Positions 53,063-64,000 of a DNA stretch of 64,000 nt are shown here, one piece after another. Under the pieces are notes generated by a model. The model was not told the origin of the DNA. It was given only the letters and a program-made list of their open reading frames with translations, and did not search any database. The number at the start of each line of letters is the position of its first letter. Position 1 is the stretch's first letter. A program made the position numbers and the translations under genes. Source of the stretch: Phoenix dactylifera (taxonomy: Eukaryota; Streptophyta; Magnoliopsida; Arecales; Arecaceae); contig NW_024067684.1 in NCBI RefSeq assembly GCF_009389715.1, positions 1,349,501 through 1,413,500 of the forward strand, given 5' to 3'.

Positions 53063-53270
53063 TGTGGCTACACATGTTTATCGGGAGGCAAACTATGCTG
53101 CTGATTGAGTTGCCTCTTTTGCTGCTCATCACTCGAAGGGTTTTATCTGGGTGGACCACATGTCTGCACCAGAGCCACTTTGTAGTCTTTTATTTTTTGA
53201 TTTTGTTGACCGCATTTATACCCACCGGATGTGATCTGCCGTTGTACTAAAAAAAAGAAAAAAAAAAAAA
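53063..53270 (+). mobile_element. LINE 3' end with RNase H relic and A-rich tail
   Basis: The frame reads HVYREANYAAD, stop (TGA), VASFAAHHSKGFIWVDHM, EPLCSLLFFDFV, then an A-rich tail at 53249-53270. It is the same 3' module as at 30262-30490, here on an independent 5'-truncated insertion. Confidence 0.8.
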
Positions 53271-53551
53271 GCCTGACTTCCAAATATTTGAGATTTTTCT
53301 GAATTTAAATGATTACCCCCACAGTTCTTCTGAATTTTGAATCCCTGCCCCTAGCTGCCTTTTTCCTTTTGGTGTCTATAAATGCCACCAAACTTGTGTA
53401 TGCAATAGTTTGGAAGATCCTTGCTAATAAATCAGGTACAAATGTAACTTGAACAAATTACCCATCAAGAAACAACAAGTAAAATATATACATATAAATC
53501 TTCAACATTGTAGAGGGAGAACAATTTTCCAAGGGGGAGACCTTCATATTC

Positions 53552-55004
53552 TTAAATACTTGCAATCTGAACTGATTTTTGGAGGGCTTGGAGAAGGCTT
53601 CTCATGATTCTTTGCTCCCCTGGAGGTGCTCGATCTTTCATTGGCCCATTCCTGCTGGCTCGAAAGAGTGGACCGGAGTCATCTGTTGCTGGAAAAACCA
53701 GGCAGTCTATGTACACGCAAACTTCGGTCTTTCCATCATCAACATTTATGAATCCCAATCTGGCTCCTCCTTCCACTTTGTCCACCTGGTGAGACAGCTT
53801 TTTATTATTATTAATGTGTGATTACCCTTGTGCCTAAAGGGATTTAATGGATCAGTATCATATATCAATCAATAAATAAACAATATCATAGGTAATGCAA
53901 TCCTAATTCAGTTTCTTTTTTTTTTTTTTGCTTGAAAAATAATCCAGTATCTATTTGTGAAACATAAAAGGATTAACTGGATCATTGTTTTTTCCTTTAG
54001 TCATCAAATGTAATATGGATGACAAGTCAAAATAATGCAAGAAACAGTTTTAATTTATTGTAGAGTAAACCTAGAACCTCTAGTTGCAAAGTAGAAGGGT
54101 AGGACCATCGGGTCGTAAAACCCCAATCAAAAGTCGCAACAACCGAATATACAAAATCACAATAGTTTTAATAAAACAAGCAAAGATTTTTAAGTTTTCT
54201 TTGGTATCGTTGTCGGAGATACCACTGTGGGGATTGATGTCGGAGATAGCATTTGCATAGAACTTCCCTCTTTTCTTGCTTCTATTTTTTCTTTCTTAAT
54301 GCAATAAATCTTTTCCGCCAAAGCTCTAAAAGTTTTACCAATAATTTTTAAAAATCAAAGGGCTTTATAAAGATATTATAAACTCTAGTTTAATTTTCTA
54401 TATGGATTTTTGAAAACAAAAACAATACCAAGCAGGTCCATAATTTTTAATATCTGTTAACCTGATGCTAGTTCAGGTAGGAAACCTACAATTGGCCTTG
54501 CCAAAATTTCCAACGAGAAGGTGGAAAGGAGAATTTTTGGTTTATAATGAAATGAAGGCTAACCTTGAGAGGGACTGGAAGTGGTAGATTGGCTCCTTGG
54601 CACAGACTATTAGCCCACTGTCACAAAAAATACATCATCACAAAAGGCTTAGCTTAATTCTCTGCATATGAACCTCTCATTAGCTGAACGAAAACTGAAT
54701 GCAGTACCTGAAAGAGTAGGGTCTCAAACCGGGCAATATCGGTGTTTGGAGGCAGCTTCATGGTCCCCAAAGAAACTCCATCATCATCATCATCGGCGGC
54801 CTGGCCCGTGCCATCCGTCACCGGCAAGGCCTTCGGAGGGGCAGTGCGCAAGGAAGCTCGCCAAACCAGTCTCGTTGGTCCAGTCTTACTGAGAGAAAAA
54901 GCACCGGTGGAGCTCCGACTTCGCGAAAAAATGGAGGATTGTTGTTGTGATCTGTGGCAGCAGCATGCAGAGTGGAGGTGTAGGAGCTGCCGTGCAGCTG
55001 CCAT
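53552..55004 (-). CDS. Predicted plastid-targeted conserved protein of unknown function (3 exons)
   Basis: Exons are 55004-54708, 54617-54564 and 53785-53552, all with GT/AG borders and in phase, giving 194 residues. The ATG at 55004 (MAAARQLLHLHSACC) is chosen because it opens a Ser/Arg-rich, acid-free stretch of about 55 residues that looks like a chloroplast transit peptide. The conserved-looking part begins after an acidic linker (GQAADDDDDG): VSLGTMKLPPNTDIARFETL, LFQWANSLCQGANLPLPVPL, a KVDKVEGGARLGFINVDDGK beta region, YIDCLVFPAT, and a C-terminal MRSLLQALQKSVQIASI helix. I have a sense of having seen this family in plants, but I cannot name it and assign no function. The frame is unbroken, and the exon joins restore continuous well-formed protein, so it is likely real. 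Confidence 0.82.
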
Positions 55005-55329
55005 GGTGCGTATTGTGGAGAAGAGTAACCGTTGTGATTTCAGTGATATATGGCTTGGATAGGCTTTTGCTACGTGCATGCTTTAGCCTCACATATAAGG
55101 TGGGAATGGATAAGGTGGGAATGACTTGGGTTGTGAGCTTCAGCTAATTGTTACATGGTAACAATTCGCACCTGGGGATTTTACATGAGAAATTCCCAAA
55201 ACAAATATACATTTTACTGAAATGGAACAAATATACACACACAAAATATAATATGCACACCATTCATCATCAAAATATCATGGTAATAAGGCGAAATGAC
55301 TAAAATAATATGTTGGGTTCAATTAGATT

Positions 55330-55540
55330 TTTATCCTCCTAATCATGGTCTGCCGTACCGATTCGGTCTGGCCTAGAACCGGTACATACCGGTCCGGCCT
55401 GAGACCGATACCGGATCAGCGTGAAATCCGGTATCAGTAATTTATTGTTGAAGAAGCGGTACGGAACCGGTACGGGACCGGTACGGGACCGATCCGGGAT
55501 GCCACCGGTACGCCGACCGGTACCGGTGCGGCGGACATTG
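55330..55540. repeat. ACCGGTACGG-rich short-repeat block
   Basis: More than ten copies of CCGGTAC/GGTACCG-type words sit in about 200 bp (for example GAACCGGTACGGGACCGG at about 55455-55490). Such islands are found within interspersed repeats of monocot genomes. No terminal inverted repeats or target duplication could be fixed. The GC content contrasts sharply with the AT-rich flanks. Confidence 0.55.
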
Positions 55541-55754
55541 CTCATAATAGTAAAATATTAGTATACTTGCCCAACATTTCCCTGGTTTTAATATCTACAG
55601 AAAAAACTCAGAAAATATCAGGATTGCCAAGATAACCAAAATGAATATCAGAATATATCTCTGATATTAGATGAAATGGTCCAAGAAATTATCAGTTTAG
55701 GTTGGGTCGAAAATCGTCGCTAACTAATTTGCTAATGCATGCTTCCTAACATAT

Positions 55755-58374
55755 TGTAATGTCCGGGCCCAATACAGACTAGGCCCAATACTGTAGGGCC
55801 CAGTTTGAGGGTATTGGGCCAGGATGCAGGGTTAGCAGGCCCAGAAAGAATAGGCCATAATCTCCCGCCTGAGGGCTGAAAAGACAAGACCACCAGATGG
55901 CCAACGGAGAAACCCCCACCGGCATGCAAAACAGGAGCCCGCCACCTCCTCCCCCTCGGCAAATGAGCTGTGAGCTGGCCTGAGGAGGAGGGGCAGCTGG
56001 TGGCTCCCGGAGCAGTGAGGAAGGAGAGAACGCCACCTCTCCTTTGGGGTCAAGTCATAAGCTCTGTATTTAAAACCCCTAAGATTTGCTAACCCCGAAT
56101 TGAATGTACCCTCCCTAAACCTCTAACCCTCTGGATCTACTGCACCAGAGAGCCAAGCCTTGGAGCTGGAGGCGGAAGGGACCCTGCAGCCCTAGGAGAG
56201 GAAGGAGGGAGTTGCCGAGAAGGAGATACTGCCCAACTCCAGTCAACCGAATCAAGGTGAGGCTCTGTAAGTAGGTCTCTAGGCAAGGACAGAGTGGAGG
56301 TACCCCTCTGTGGGGTATTCTCCCCTCTGTTTCACTGATGAAACAGAGGGGAGGAGACTGGCACAGAGAAGAGGAGACCGGCACGGGAGAAAAAAAAAAA
56401 AAGAAAGAAAAAAAGAGAGAACTTACCTCGGACCACGGCCTTACCTCGTCGTGGTCGGAGCCGGTGAAGACCCCCGGAGGAGGTCCGGCCTCGACCTCGC
56501 CTCCCGGCCCTCCCCCTCTTCTCCGGCATCACTTCGGAGAAGGGAAGAAGGGGTCGGCCTCCCGCCGTTGTTGCCCGAGGGAGGAGAACCCTTTCGGCCG
56601 ATGGATCGGGGGGCGCAGCATCTCCCCGGTCGACTGCGAAGGAGGGAAGGCGGCCGGGAAGGGGCTTCGGCCGGAACAGGAGGGAACCGGAGGCGGAGGA
56701 GGCCCCCTTCTTCGCCCGTGTCTCTCCATCTTCCCCTTCCTCCTGTCTCTTCGTCTCCCCCGCTGGCTGCCTAGCGGGTCGGATCCAAGTTCGGATCCGA
56801 AACCCGTTAGGCCCAAATAAATGCAAATAGGTTTGGGTGAGCCCAATGATCCAAGCCCAATCGAATTAAACGGGTCGACTAAGCCTGATTGATGTTGGGT
56901 CTGAACCCGACCAAGCCTGAATGAACCCAAAGTAAGCAATTGGGCTAAATGTGAACCCAATTAAACTCAATTCAGCTGAGTCCGAACCATGTTCATAACA
57001 GGTTGACCCCAGCAGGCCCAATTAGCCCTAAAACAGGCCCAGACCAGGCCCAATTAAATTGGCAGAAGGCCAAATTGGCTAGGAAAAAGTGGACTTAACC
57101 ACAAATCAGGCCCAACCTTTCCCTTAGAGGCCCAATCAGGCCTGGTAGACTCAAATTTACTTAAATTGAGCTAAAATTTAGGATAAATAGAGGATAATGC
57201 AGGTCTTATATGGTTCTAGGAATTAAAGACCCGCCGTCTGGACTCAAGAATTGACAACAACTTATGGTAAGTAATCTGTCTTAATCCTATCGTAGATCTT
57301 GTATTACGTTTTATAAGATGAACCAGTGTTTTTTTATACAAATTGAATTGTATGCATGATTAGTGAAGAATGTAAGTAACCTGTCCTAATCCTGTTAGGG
57401 ATCATGTCATGTTATTAATGTTTCCTAAGCATTTATTTTAAGAATATATATTTCATGCATGATATGTTACAATGCATAAGTAACTTGCATGATCCCAGAA
57501 GCTATGGCTATGTATGCGACATGATGATACTGATATTTTAATCATGCATGTAAGTTTATAAAGTCTTAGCTAGCCCAGAGGCACTATAATGGGCTCAAAG
57601 ATGCTACTGAGAATGATTGAGCCGCCAGTGGCTGAATAGTAACTGAGCTTGCCCCGCCAGTGGCTGAATAGTAACTGAGCCTGCCCCGCCAGTGGCTGAA
57701 TAGTAATTGGGCCTGCCCCGCCAGTGGCTGAATAGTAACTGAGCTTGCCCCGCCAGTGGTTGAATAGTAACTGAGCCTGCCCCGCCAGTGGCTGAATAGT
57801 AACTGAGCTGGCCCCGCCAGTGGTCGAGTCTGACTTCGCAGTAGCATCCGAGAGAATGGACCAACGGCATGCCGGGGGCACGGTTTCATATGCATATATT
57901 ATGAAAATTTTGTGATTTGCACTACTACCTTGTTTAAATTGCATACATATTATGCCATGATGATTATTAGATAAACATGCATGTCAGCTTCTCAAACCCT
58001 GATTTACATGTTTAGCCTACTGGTTGATCCAGTAGGATTATGCAGGATTACTTACTGAGCTGTGTAGCTCACATCTGTTTATGCTTCGTTTTCTTTCAGA
58101 TCCTCATCAGTGATCGCCACCAGATATGTTTTTATTTTGTTACAGAGCTTCGTATTTTTGGAGAAGCTTATATACTTTTGTACATTTGAATAGCATAGAA
58201 GTTCTGTATTTTTGGTTTCAAACTTGAAGGTTGTACTGCAAAACTTTTAATATATATATATATAAGTTTGAATGCTTTTGGCTACCTGTTACCCCTGTAT
58301 GAGGCTGCGTGCTACTATGGGCGATAGTCGGCAATAGCACGGCCGTGTCACGGATCCGGGTCCGGGGCGTGACA
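55755..58374 (+). mobile_element. 2.62-kb solo LTR (gypsy-like) with perfect target duplication
   Basis: The block begins TGTAATGTCCGGGCCC and ends CCGGGGCGTGACA, and is flanked on both sides by CATAT (55750-55754 and 58375-58379), a perfect 5-bp target duplication. No primer site, polypurine tract or coding domain lies within. It is therefore a solo LTR from a long-LTR element. Its ORFs (for example 56310-56826 in several frames on both strands) are GC-rich artefacts. The TTACTGAGCTGTGTAGCTCA word links it to the solo LTR at 12557-14629. It contains a 32-bp minisatellite at 57624-57835. Confidence 0.93.
57624..57835. repeat. 32-bp minisatellite, six full copies and one partial
   Basis: Units start at 57624, 57656, 57688, 57720, 57752, 57784 and 57816, each GCCAGTGGCTGAATAGTAAC followed by TGAGCYTGCCCC, with few differences. 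Because 32 is not a multiple of three and the unit lacks stops on the minus strand, it produces open frames in all three minus frames. Those are artefacts, not proteins. It lies inside the solo LTR. Confidence 0.95.
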
Positions 58375-58677
58375 CATATTGTGAGACTCCACTTCTTGGG
58401 GCCTCAACTCTTCAGCTTTCCACCCACCACAAAAGGTAATTGCATCAATGTGTTTAGATCCATATTAATAAAAGATGGATAAAAAAAAACATCTCTCTGA
58501 GGCATTTCTCTTCATGGTTAGCCCTCATATTTCTGCTATTTGTTACAAAGCAACCGACTCCATGTATAAATCAGATAGTAGTCAAGAAAATCGAACCACA
58601 GTTTTCACAATTTAATGAAAGCCTCTCCTATCTAGCAATTAAACAAAACCACCCTGACGCACAATGTTTTGAGTAAT

Positions 58678-59184
58678 TTAACTACACATGGAAGGAGAAC
58701 AAGCATCAAGCTTAGGTACAAGGCTGCGCCATGCATCTGCAATCTCATTAGCAAGTTTCGCCTGCCCCCTAGCAAATTCATGGAAGGCAAGCCCCAGATC
58801 TGCAGTCTTTTGTTCCTGGAACCGCATCATTTCTTCACTCATCAACTTGACAATTGTCTCGAATCTTCTAGTTGCCTCCTCACTCTCTGCCTTCAACTGC
58901 ATTGTACCCATAAGAACAATCAGCCAAAAGGGGATGCATGTTTCAATCATAATGGGGCAACAGCATGAAAAATGTGCTAACCTCTTTGTATTCAATTTCT
59001 GCTTCCACAGCCTTCTCAGATCGCATAAGCATCAGTTTATCACTGCAATAACCAAACGACAGTGATGAACAATCTTTTTATTTTAAGAAAAAACATCGAA
59101 TTCATTTCCAAGTATAGAAGTTTGAAGCGGAAATTAACATATCTGTGACAACACAGGCCTATTAATTGTGGCTCTGTGTGTGTC

Positions 59185-59218
<34 letters not shown>

Positions 59219-62200
59219 GTATTCTCTTTATGGGGCAGAGATATGAACTCTCATTGTTTGGGGAATGACATTTATGTTTACAAGAGGAAGTTCCGTCATG
59301 CAAGTGCATACCCAATGAACCATATTAAGGACATTAAGGTAGAAAACAGAATGCAGAAGAATGGGTAATAAAATCTTGAATCATACAGATTAATTTCCTT
59401 TAACTTTGTTGTCTCAGCCAACTCGCATTGCTGTCTGAAAGCATTGGCTCTATCTGTCATAGTGGCCTGTTTACAAACATGAGCAAAAGGATTAGCAAGC
59501 ATGCTGATCTAGAGAGGACAATTAAAGCCTCCATTCAATGACGGAAGGCCAGGAGTGATGGATTTTCCCCCCAGATTTTGCAACATTTTGCAGAAAGTTA
59601 CATGTTTTAGTTATCGTTCTAATACAGGATTTAAATGCCCAAATAGGAATCATATTTCAAGATGTCCAGTTAGCAGAAACTGAATCAAACCAACCTTGAT
59701 AGACTGCACTGCACGAACATAGTCCTTCAAAGGTTCTTCAAAATTCATTAAAAGATTGTGAGCCTGCATCACAAGCCAGTTTCTATCATTATATAAAACA
59801 TATCAAGAAAAGACACTCATGGTACCTGTAAGACAACTTATGGAAAACAACCTCCTTCTGTAGCTTGATTGATAACAGCTCTGATTTCGATCCAAGATCA
59901 GAGAACACCTTCCCAAGAGAATCTCCTTCACAAGCACCCAAAAGCTTGATTGCCTTTCCAAAGTCTGCCAATGACTGTCCCAGCTCTAATAAAATGATGC
60001 CCAAAATCACAATCAGTTTAGCTCAGCCTGACAAAGAATCAAATAAAGAAAGCATTTCTGTCTTCCCTAAATTTTTGGCATTAATTAATATGTTTAAACT
60101 GACCACTGATTTACTTGTGACCCAGTCCAACTAGTTGCACTTCACAAGGGCTTCTTCCATATTAGAGTTTGCTACTCATTGCAACCAAAATAGAAGGGGA
60201 ACCAGCAGCTCAGCATTGATTACCTTCCATTATTAGCTCTAATCTGCCCTATGGAGCATCGGCCAACCTCCACAAACCCACTCCCCCCCCCCCCCCCCCT
60301 TCCCCCACCGCAAATCGAAAAAACAGAGAGAGAAGAACACTACCCGTAAAATCTCCACTATCCATTGTGCATGGAGTCCTTGATGCCTCACCCCATCCTT
60401 GGTCATGACCAACCACCATGTGCCCCCACCTCTCTTCCCTCCTTCACCCCAAATCCAGAAATCTGGTATAGACTAAGACAAGGTGTTTGCTGGAGCGATA
60501 AGACAAAAACTCAGCATGTATGTGTGTGTGTGTGAGTATGTGTGCGCATAAGTGAGAGGGAGAGGGATGCGCCAGCCTAAAGAGTAAAGATGGCTGCTGG
60601 ATGAGTTTAGTCCAGAAGCGCACATGACCTGGAGAGAGAGAGAGAGAGAGAGGCTGAATAAGAAAAATAGGGTTGGAATGGCTGTTGAAATAGTGCATGC
60701 ATGACCTGGATATGCGAGAGAAGAAAGAACAAACCCACCCAAGTTATCTATGTTGCGATATCACTGTGATTTGACCCTTGTGCTCGATATCTTGTACCCA
60801 TTCTTTCAATGATAATTACAGCATACACTTACCAGTACCAGGGGTGACTTCATGATGGGATTTTACTAGTAACTACTATAAAAGATGTATATTTACCATT
60901 GGACAGGATTGAATGGACAGCTTCTTTTAAAAAGGAAGCAAAACTCAACGAGAAATTGATGGGAAAAGAAACAAAATATAGTGTATAACAAATATAATGT
61001 TACATCTACTACCTCTGTGTCTTTTCACTAGACGATAAGCCTGCTTCTGTGCCTCTGCTAGGTGGTCCTCAAGCTCAAATATATAATGTTTCAGTTTCTC
61101 ATATTCAGGATTAGACTCTTCCACAGGCTTCTCCTTTCCAAGAACAACATCACTAACCATTGACTGTACATCCTACAGTAAGCAAATATTTATGTCATTA
61201 TGTGCCTCTCATAGTCAAGAGAAATAGCTAAAATTATCTCTTTAAAGAAAAAAATGTATGAAAAACAACTTCATGAAACAGTTGAGACAAAGAAAATTGT
61301 CAGTGAACAATATACCAACAATACTTTAGGTCGTATCAGTGCTTACATTATTTTGAATTAATGGTGCATATTAACTTTAATTGCATGGCCAGGGCTTTTA
61401 CAATAAATTTCTGGAATAAAGCATCAATGAGACTGTTTTTGACTACACTGACAAGGAGGCTACATGTGGAAACAGAAGTGCCTTTTCACATTTATCTCAA
61501 AAACCACCTCAGGTACACAAGTGACTATCTTTTCAACTTATGTAAGTCTTGAGCAAAGATACCTTAAATATTTGCATCAAATCCGTAGGCTTCTTCTTGA
61601 AAATACCAGTCTCTTGAGACCTTGCTCTCTCCATTGTCTGCAGCAGTATCATGATAATCTCAAATCAAAATCGGTAAGTTAATTCTTCAAAAATTATGGG
61701 ATCCTGACTAATCAGAAGAAGCAATGATGCTTATGCATTTTCAGCAAGCAGAAGTAGGCATATCTGGTTACATTAAACATGATGTATGTCAAAGAAAATT
61801 CTAAAATATATAATATTTATTTAATATGTTTTTCTAACAACAGTGATCATCTAAATATAATTAGATCAGAAAGGACCAAGAGGAGTAAGAACCCTCTGGA
61901 GATGTATGTTAGCAGCATATGTGATCTGAGTCAAAAGATAAATATACAAAGAGTCAGCATTATATAAGGTGAATGAATCAGACGCTCAGATCCCACAGCC
62001 AAAAATCTGCAGTGAGAGACTCAACACCTGATACATGCATGAGTTTTAAAAGTACAGGAGGTTGGGGCATGCCACTTGAATGGGGGTATTATCAGGCAGT
62101 GCCACGCATTGTTAGTAATGATAGACCAATACCTCATCCACTCTTTGAAAATAGTGTTTTTCAAAGTAAGCCTCAAAGTAAGTCACAAATAGCAAATATT

Positions 62201-62993
62201 GACAGGGAAACATATAATTCGTAATTGTGAATTTGTAATGTCCCTCTACGGAGCAGGTTTGAGTGCTAGAAAAGAAGATCCAAGCTATTTACAGAAGTGC
62301 AAAAAATGGATCGGATATGATCATACTAATATTATAGATGGCCTTGGATAAGATCTCACCAGGCAACACACAATGTTTATGAAAATGGAATATGGACTGT
62401 CAGATGTTCTTATAAATAAATAAATTAATTAACACCTATCTTCAGAAATGCAAATATATAGATAATTGATGGGTCCACATAAAGATACTACCTCTTCGTC
62501 CTCCTGTAAAAAGGTCCTCAAATCCTCACTTTGCTTAAGTTGAGGGTGAGAAGCTATTCGATTTATGAATATGTCCAATGCCTGACGTCTCATCTCAATA
62601 AACTCGGCACTGAAGCGGAATTTCTCTGAGTATTTCGTAGAAAAAAATGCTTCAAATCAGTAATTAAGATGAAGTTTTAACAATATAAGTAAATAAACCA
62701 ATTGTTTATTCTGCACAAGCAAATAAAATGATCCATAAAGTCAAAACCACACAGAAGGACCCAGCTTATAGATAATGAAGCCATATATGTGCATTGTCCA
62801 TCATATATATCATGTCCTGTGAGAAGCAATAACTTAAAAAAGGCCTTTATGTATTACCTACAGCACTCTTCTCTGGAAGAGGAGGAATAAAAATCCCTTT
62901 GTACTTCTCAGCAAGCCTATCATGCAACCACACAAAGTCACTGTAACGGCGAATGACAATTTTCTCTGGCCCTTGATATTCAGGTAAATTTGT
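58678..62993 (-). CDS. Sorting nexin 2 (SNX2-type), 5' partial
   Basis: SNX2 proteins are PX-BAR subunits that work with SNX1 on endosomes in trafficking to the vacuole and plasma membrane. Visible exons, all in phase with GT/AG borders, are 62993-62858, 62625-62492, 61637-61563, 61172-61013, 59985-59852, 59763-59695, 59466-59387, 59042-58982 and 58896-58678. The first visible exon enters the PX domain ([20 protein letters not shown], then [10 protein letters not shown]) with the phosphoinositide-binding RRYSDF motif. Exon 2 completes PX ([20 protein letters not shown]). The rest is the BAR coiled-coil domain ([37 protein letters not shown]), ending [17 protein letters not shown]. The acidic N-terminal segment and first PX strand lie beyond 64000. 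The frame is intact. SNX2a and SNX2b cannot be told apart from this sequence. Confidence 0.96.
59188..59217. repeat. (GT)n microsatellite in an SNX2 intron
   Basis: About 14 GT dinucleotides lie between two SNX2 exons, a simple and probably length-variable repeat. Confidence 0.9.
60282..60299. repeat. Poly-C homopolymer
   Basis: An uninterrupted run of about 18 C lies within the 59986-61012 intron of SNX2, followed by TTCCCCCACC. Runs of this length are rare in plants and error-prone in sequencing, so the exact length is unreliable. Confidence 0.8.
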
Positions 62994-64000
62994 CTGATTA
63001 TAAACAAGTGAAAAGATTAGAATGGCAAATGAGCATAAAGGGTTCTGCTCTATGCTTAGGTGCAAGATGTGACTGGTAATATTGGAAAGAGGGAAAACCT
63101 CTGAATAATGCTATTACATATATGCAAGCAGTAGAACTCTTTATGAGACTGATACATTGATAAAAGGAAACTGTTAAATCAACAGTTTTCCAGGTGAAAA
63201 TAGTGAAGAACACAATCTTGCAGTTTGAAGTGTTGCAACTGAGAATTTTATGTTATTTGCCTCTTACTGCTACATCCATTTTTTTTCCAACTTGCAACCA
63301 AAAGGCAAGCGAAGAGAGGTAAGAATCTGTAGTGCAAGTCAAGAAAGGTGCCAATATACGGAACCTACTTATTTCAGGTCAAAATTGAGGTATGGCAGCT
63401 ATCTATTGCCACAAAATAATAAATAGATATCTAAAAAATATATAAGAAGATAACTTCAACAACCCTTAGTTTCAGACAAAACTCAGAGACTGCTCATGAT
63501 CATTGCCCCATAATGTAGATTATATTGCACAGTGCATACAAATTACTGTCCTTATAGGCACGATCCAGTTTCCCCTATGTTTCTAGAACAGCAGAAGTTA
63601 TGGGAAATATTAAAATGTTTTGCAATAAGCCATGCCACCATCTGAGACTGTTGTTCATGTTCATGTAACTCCAGAAGAGATACTCTGATTAAACAATAAC
63701 AAAACCATGGGTCCAGAAATCATTCTTGGATCTAAGATGTAAAACTTAGGGACCGTGATTTTGTTTGAGTAAAAAAACTCAAAAACAAATCATAAATCAA
63801 CTAATATTTTTTTTTTTTTGGGGGGGGGGGGGGAATCTTGGCAACAATTTTATGGCAAGAGTATATAACAAGAACAGAATATTATTGTTGGAATTTTGAA
63901 AATTTGATTATATATACCCTCTGAAATATGTTTTTGCATGTATAACCTCATAAAATTATGACTTGTTTGTATATCTTTGTAAATTGCTTTTGCAGCTTTG
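62994..64000 (-). other. Upstream intron of SNX2 (partial)
   Basis: No exon for the SNX2 N-terminus or PX start is recognisable between 62994 and the window end, so this is taken as intron. It contains adjoining T and G homopolymers at about 63807-63833. Confidence 0.65.

Noticed and set aside
54654-55147. Plus-strand frames over the plastid-protein gene
   Set aside because: They are antisense to exon 1 of the 53552-55004 gene, which has matching splice sites and a transit-peptide-like leader.
56310-56960. Overlapping 140-165-residue frames on both strands
   Set aside because: They lie inside the GC-rich part of the solo LTR at 55755-58374 and show no conserved domain in any frame.
57570-57944. 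Repetitive proteins in three minus-strand frames, and the resemblance to a CRISPR-like array
   Set aside because: The 32-bp unit is directly repeated without unique spacers and lies in a plant LTR. It is a minisatellite, and the frames are a by-product of a stop-free unit.

Overview
This is nuclear genomic DNA from a flowering plant, most likely a monocot. Genes are split by long AT-rich introns, the coding content is typical of angiosperms, and the space between genes is filled with nested plant LTR retrotransposons, LINE relics and tRNA-derived SINE relics. The mix of elements would fit a palm, but that assignment is an inference and not strongly supported. I found no bacterial, organellar or viral gene, no rRNA, no functional tRNA and no CRISPR array.

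Layout. From 1 to 8816 (+) lies most of a kinesin-5 mitotic motor gene; its first exon is outside the window. It converges on a LEA_2-domain gene (9687-9136, -). From 9.8 to 15.7 kb there is AT-rich repetitive DNA and a non-autonomous LTR element (11774-15650) with a second, 2.07-kb solo LTR inserted in it. A two-exon gene for a small secreted glycine-rich protein (20682-15697, -) has a 4.6-kb intron carrying an Au-type SINE. It shares a 188-bp divergent promoter with a DYW-class PPR gene (20871-22820, +). From 24.5 to 27.2 kb lie two decayed germin-like protein copies. From 27.8 to 33.3 kb is a gypsy relic containing LINE 3' ends. The ubiquitin-RPL40 fusion gene (38441-33942, -) follows, with promoter motifs typical of ribosomal-protein genes. 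From 38.9 to 44.2 kb there is a tandem array, a LINE RNase H relic, another gypsy relic and a truncated LTR.

From 44.2 to 50.2 kb a nearly full-length but dead copia element (45115-50144, 5-bp target duplication ATAAC) splits an exon of a decayed GMC-oxidoreductase-like pseudogene. LINE relics follow (51.2-51.9 and 53.05-53.27 kb). A three-exon gene for a predicted plastid protein of unknown function (55004-53552, -) comes next, then a 2.62-kb solo LTR (55755-58374) with a perfect 5-bp target duplication and an internal 32-bp minisatellite. The window ends with nine exons of a sorting nexin 2 gene (62993-58678, -), whose 5' end lies outside.

The intact genes are unrelated single-copy cellular genes (mitosis, ubiquitin and ribosome supply, endosomal sorting, organelle RNA editing, stress or secreted proteins). 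They do not form a pathway or cluster. The strongest observations concern the nested history of the transposons, the repeated local tandem duplications inside introns, and the pseudogenes. I do not see a convincing undescribed biological system.
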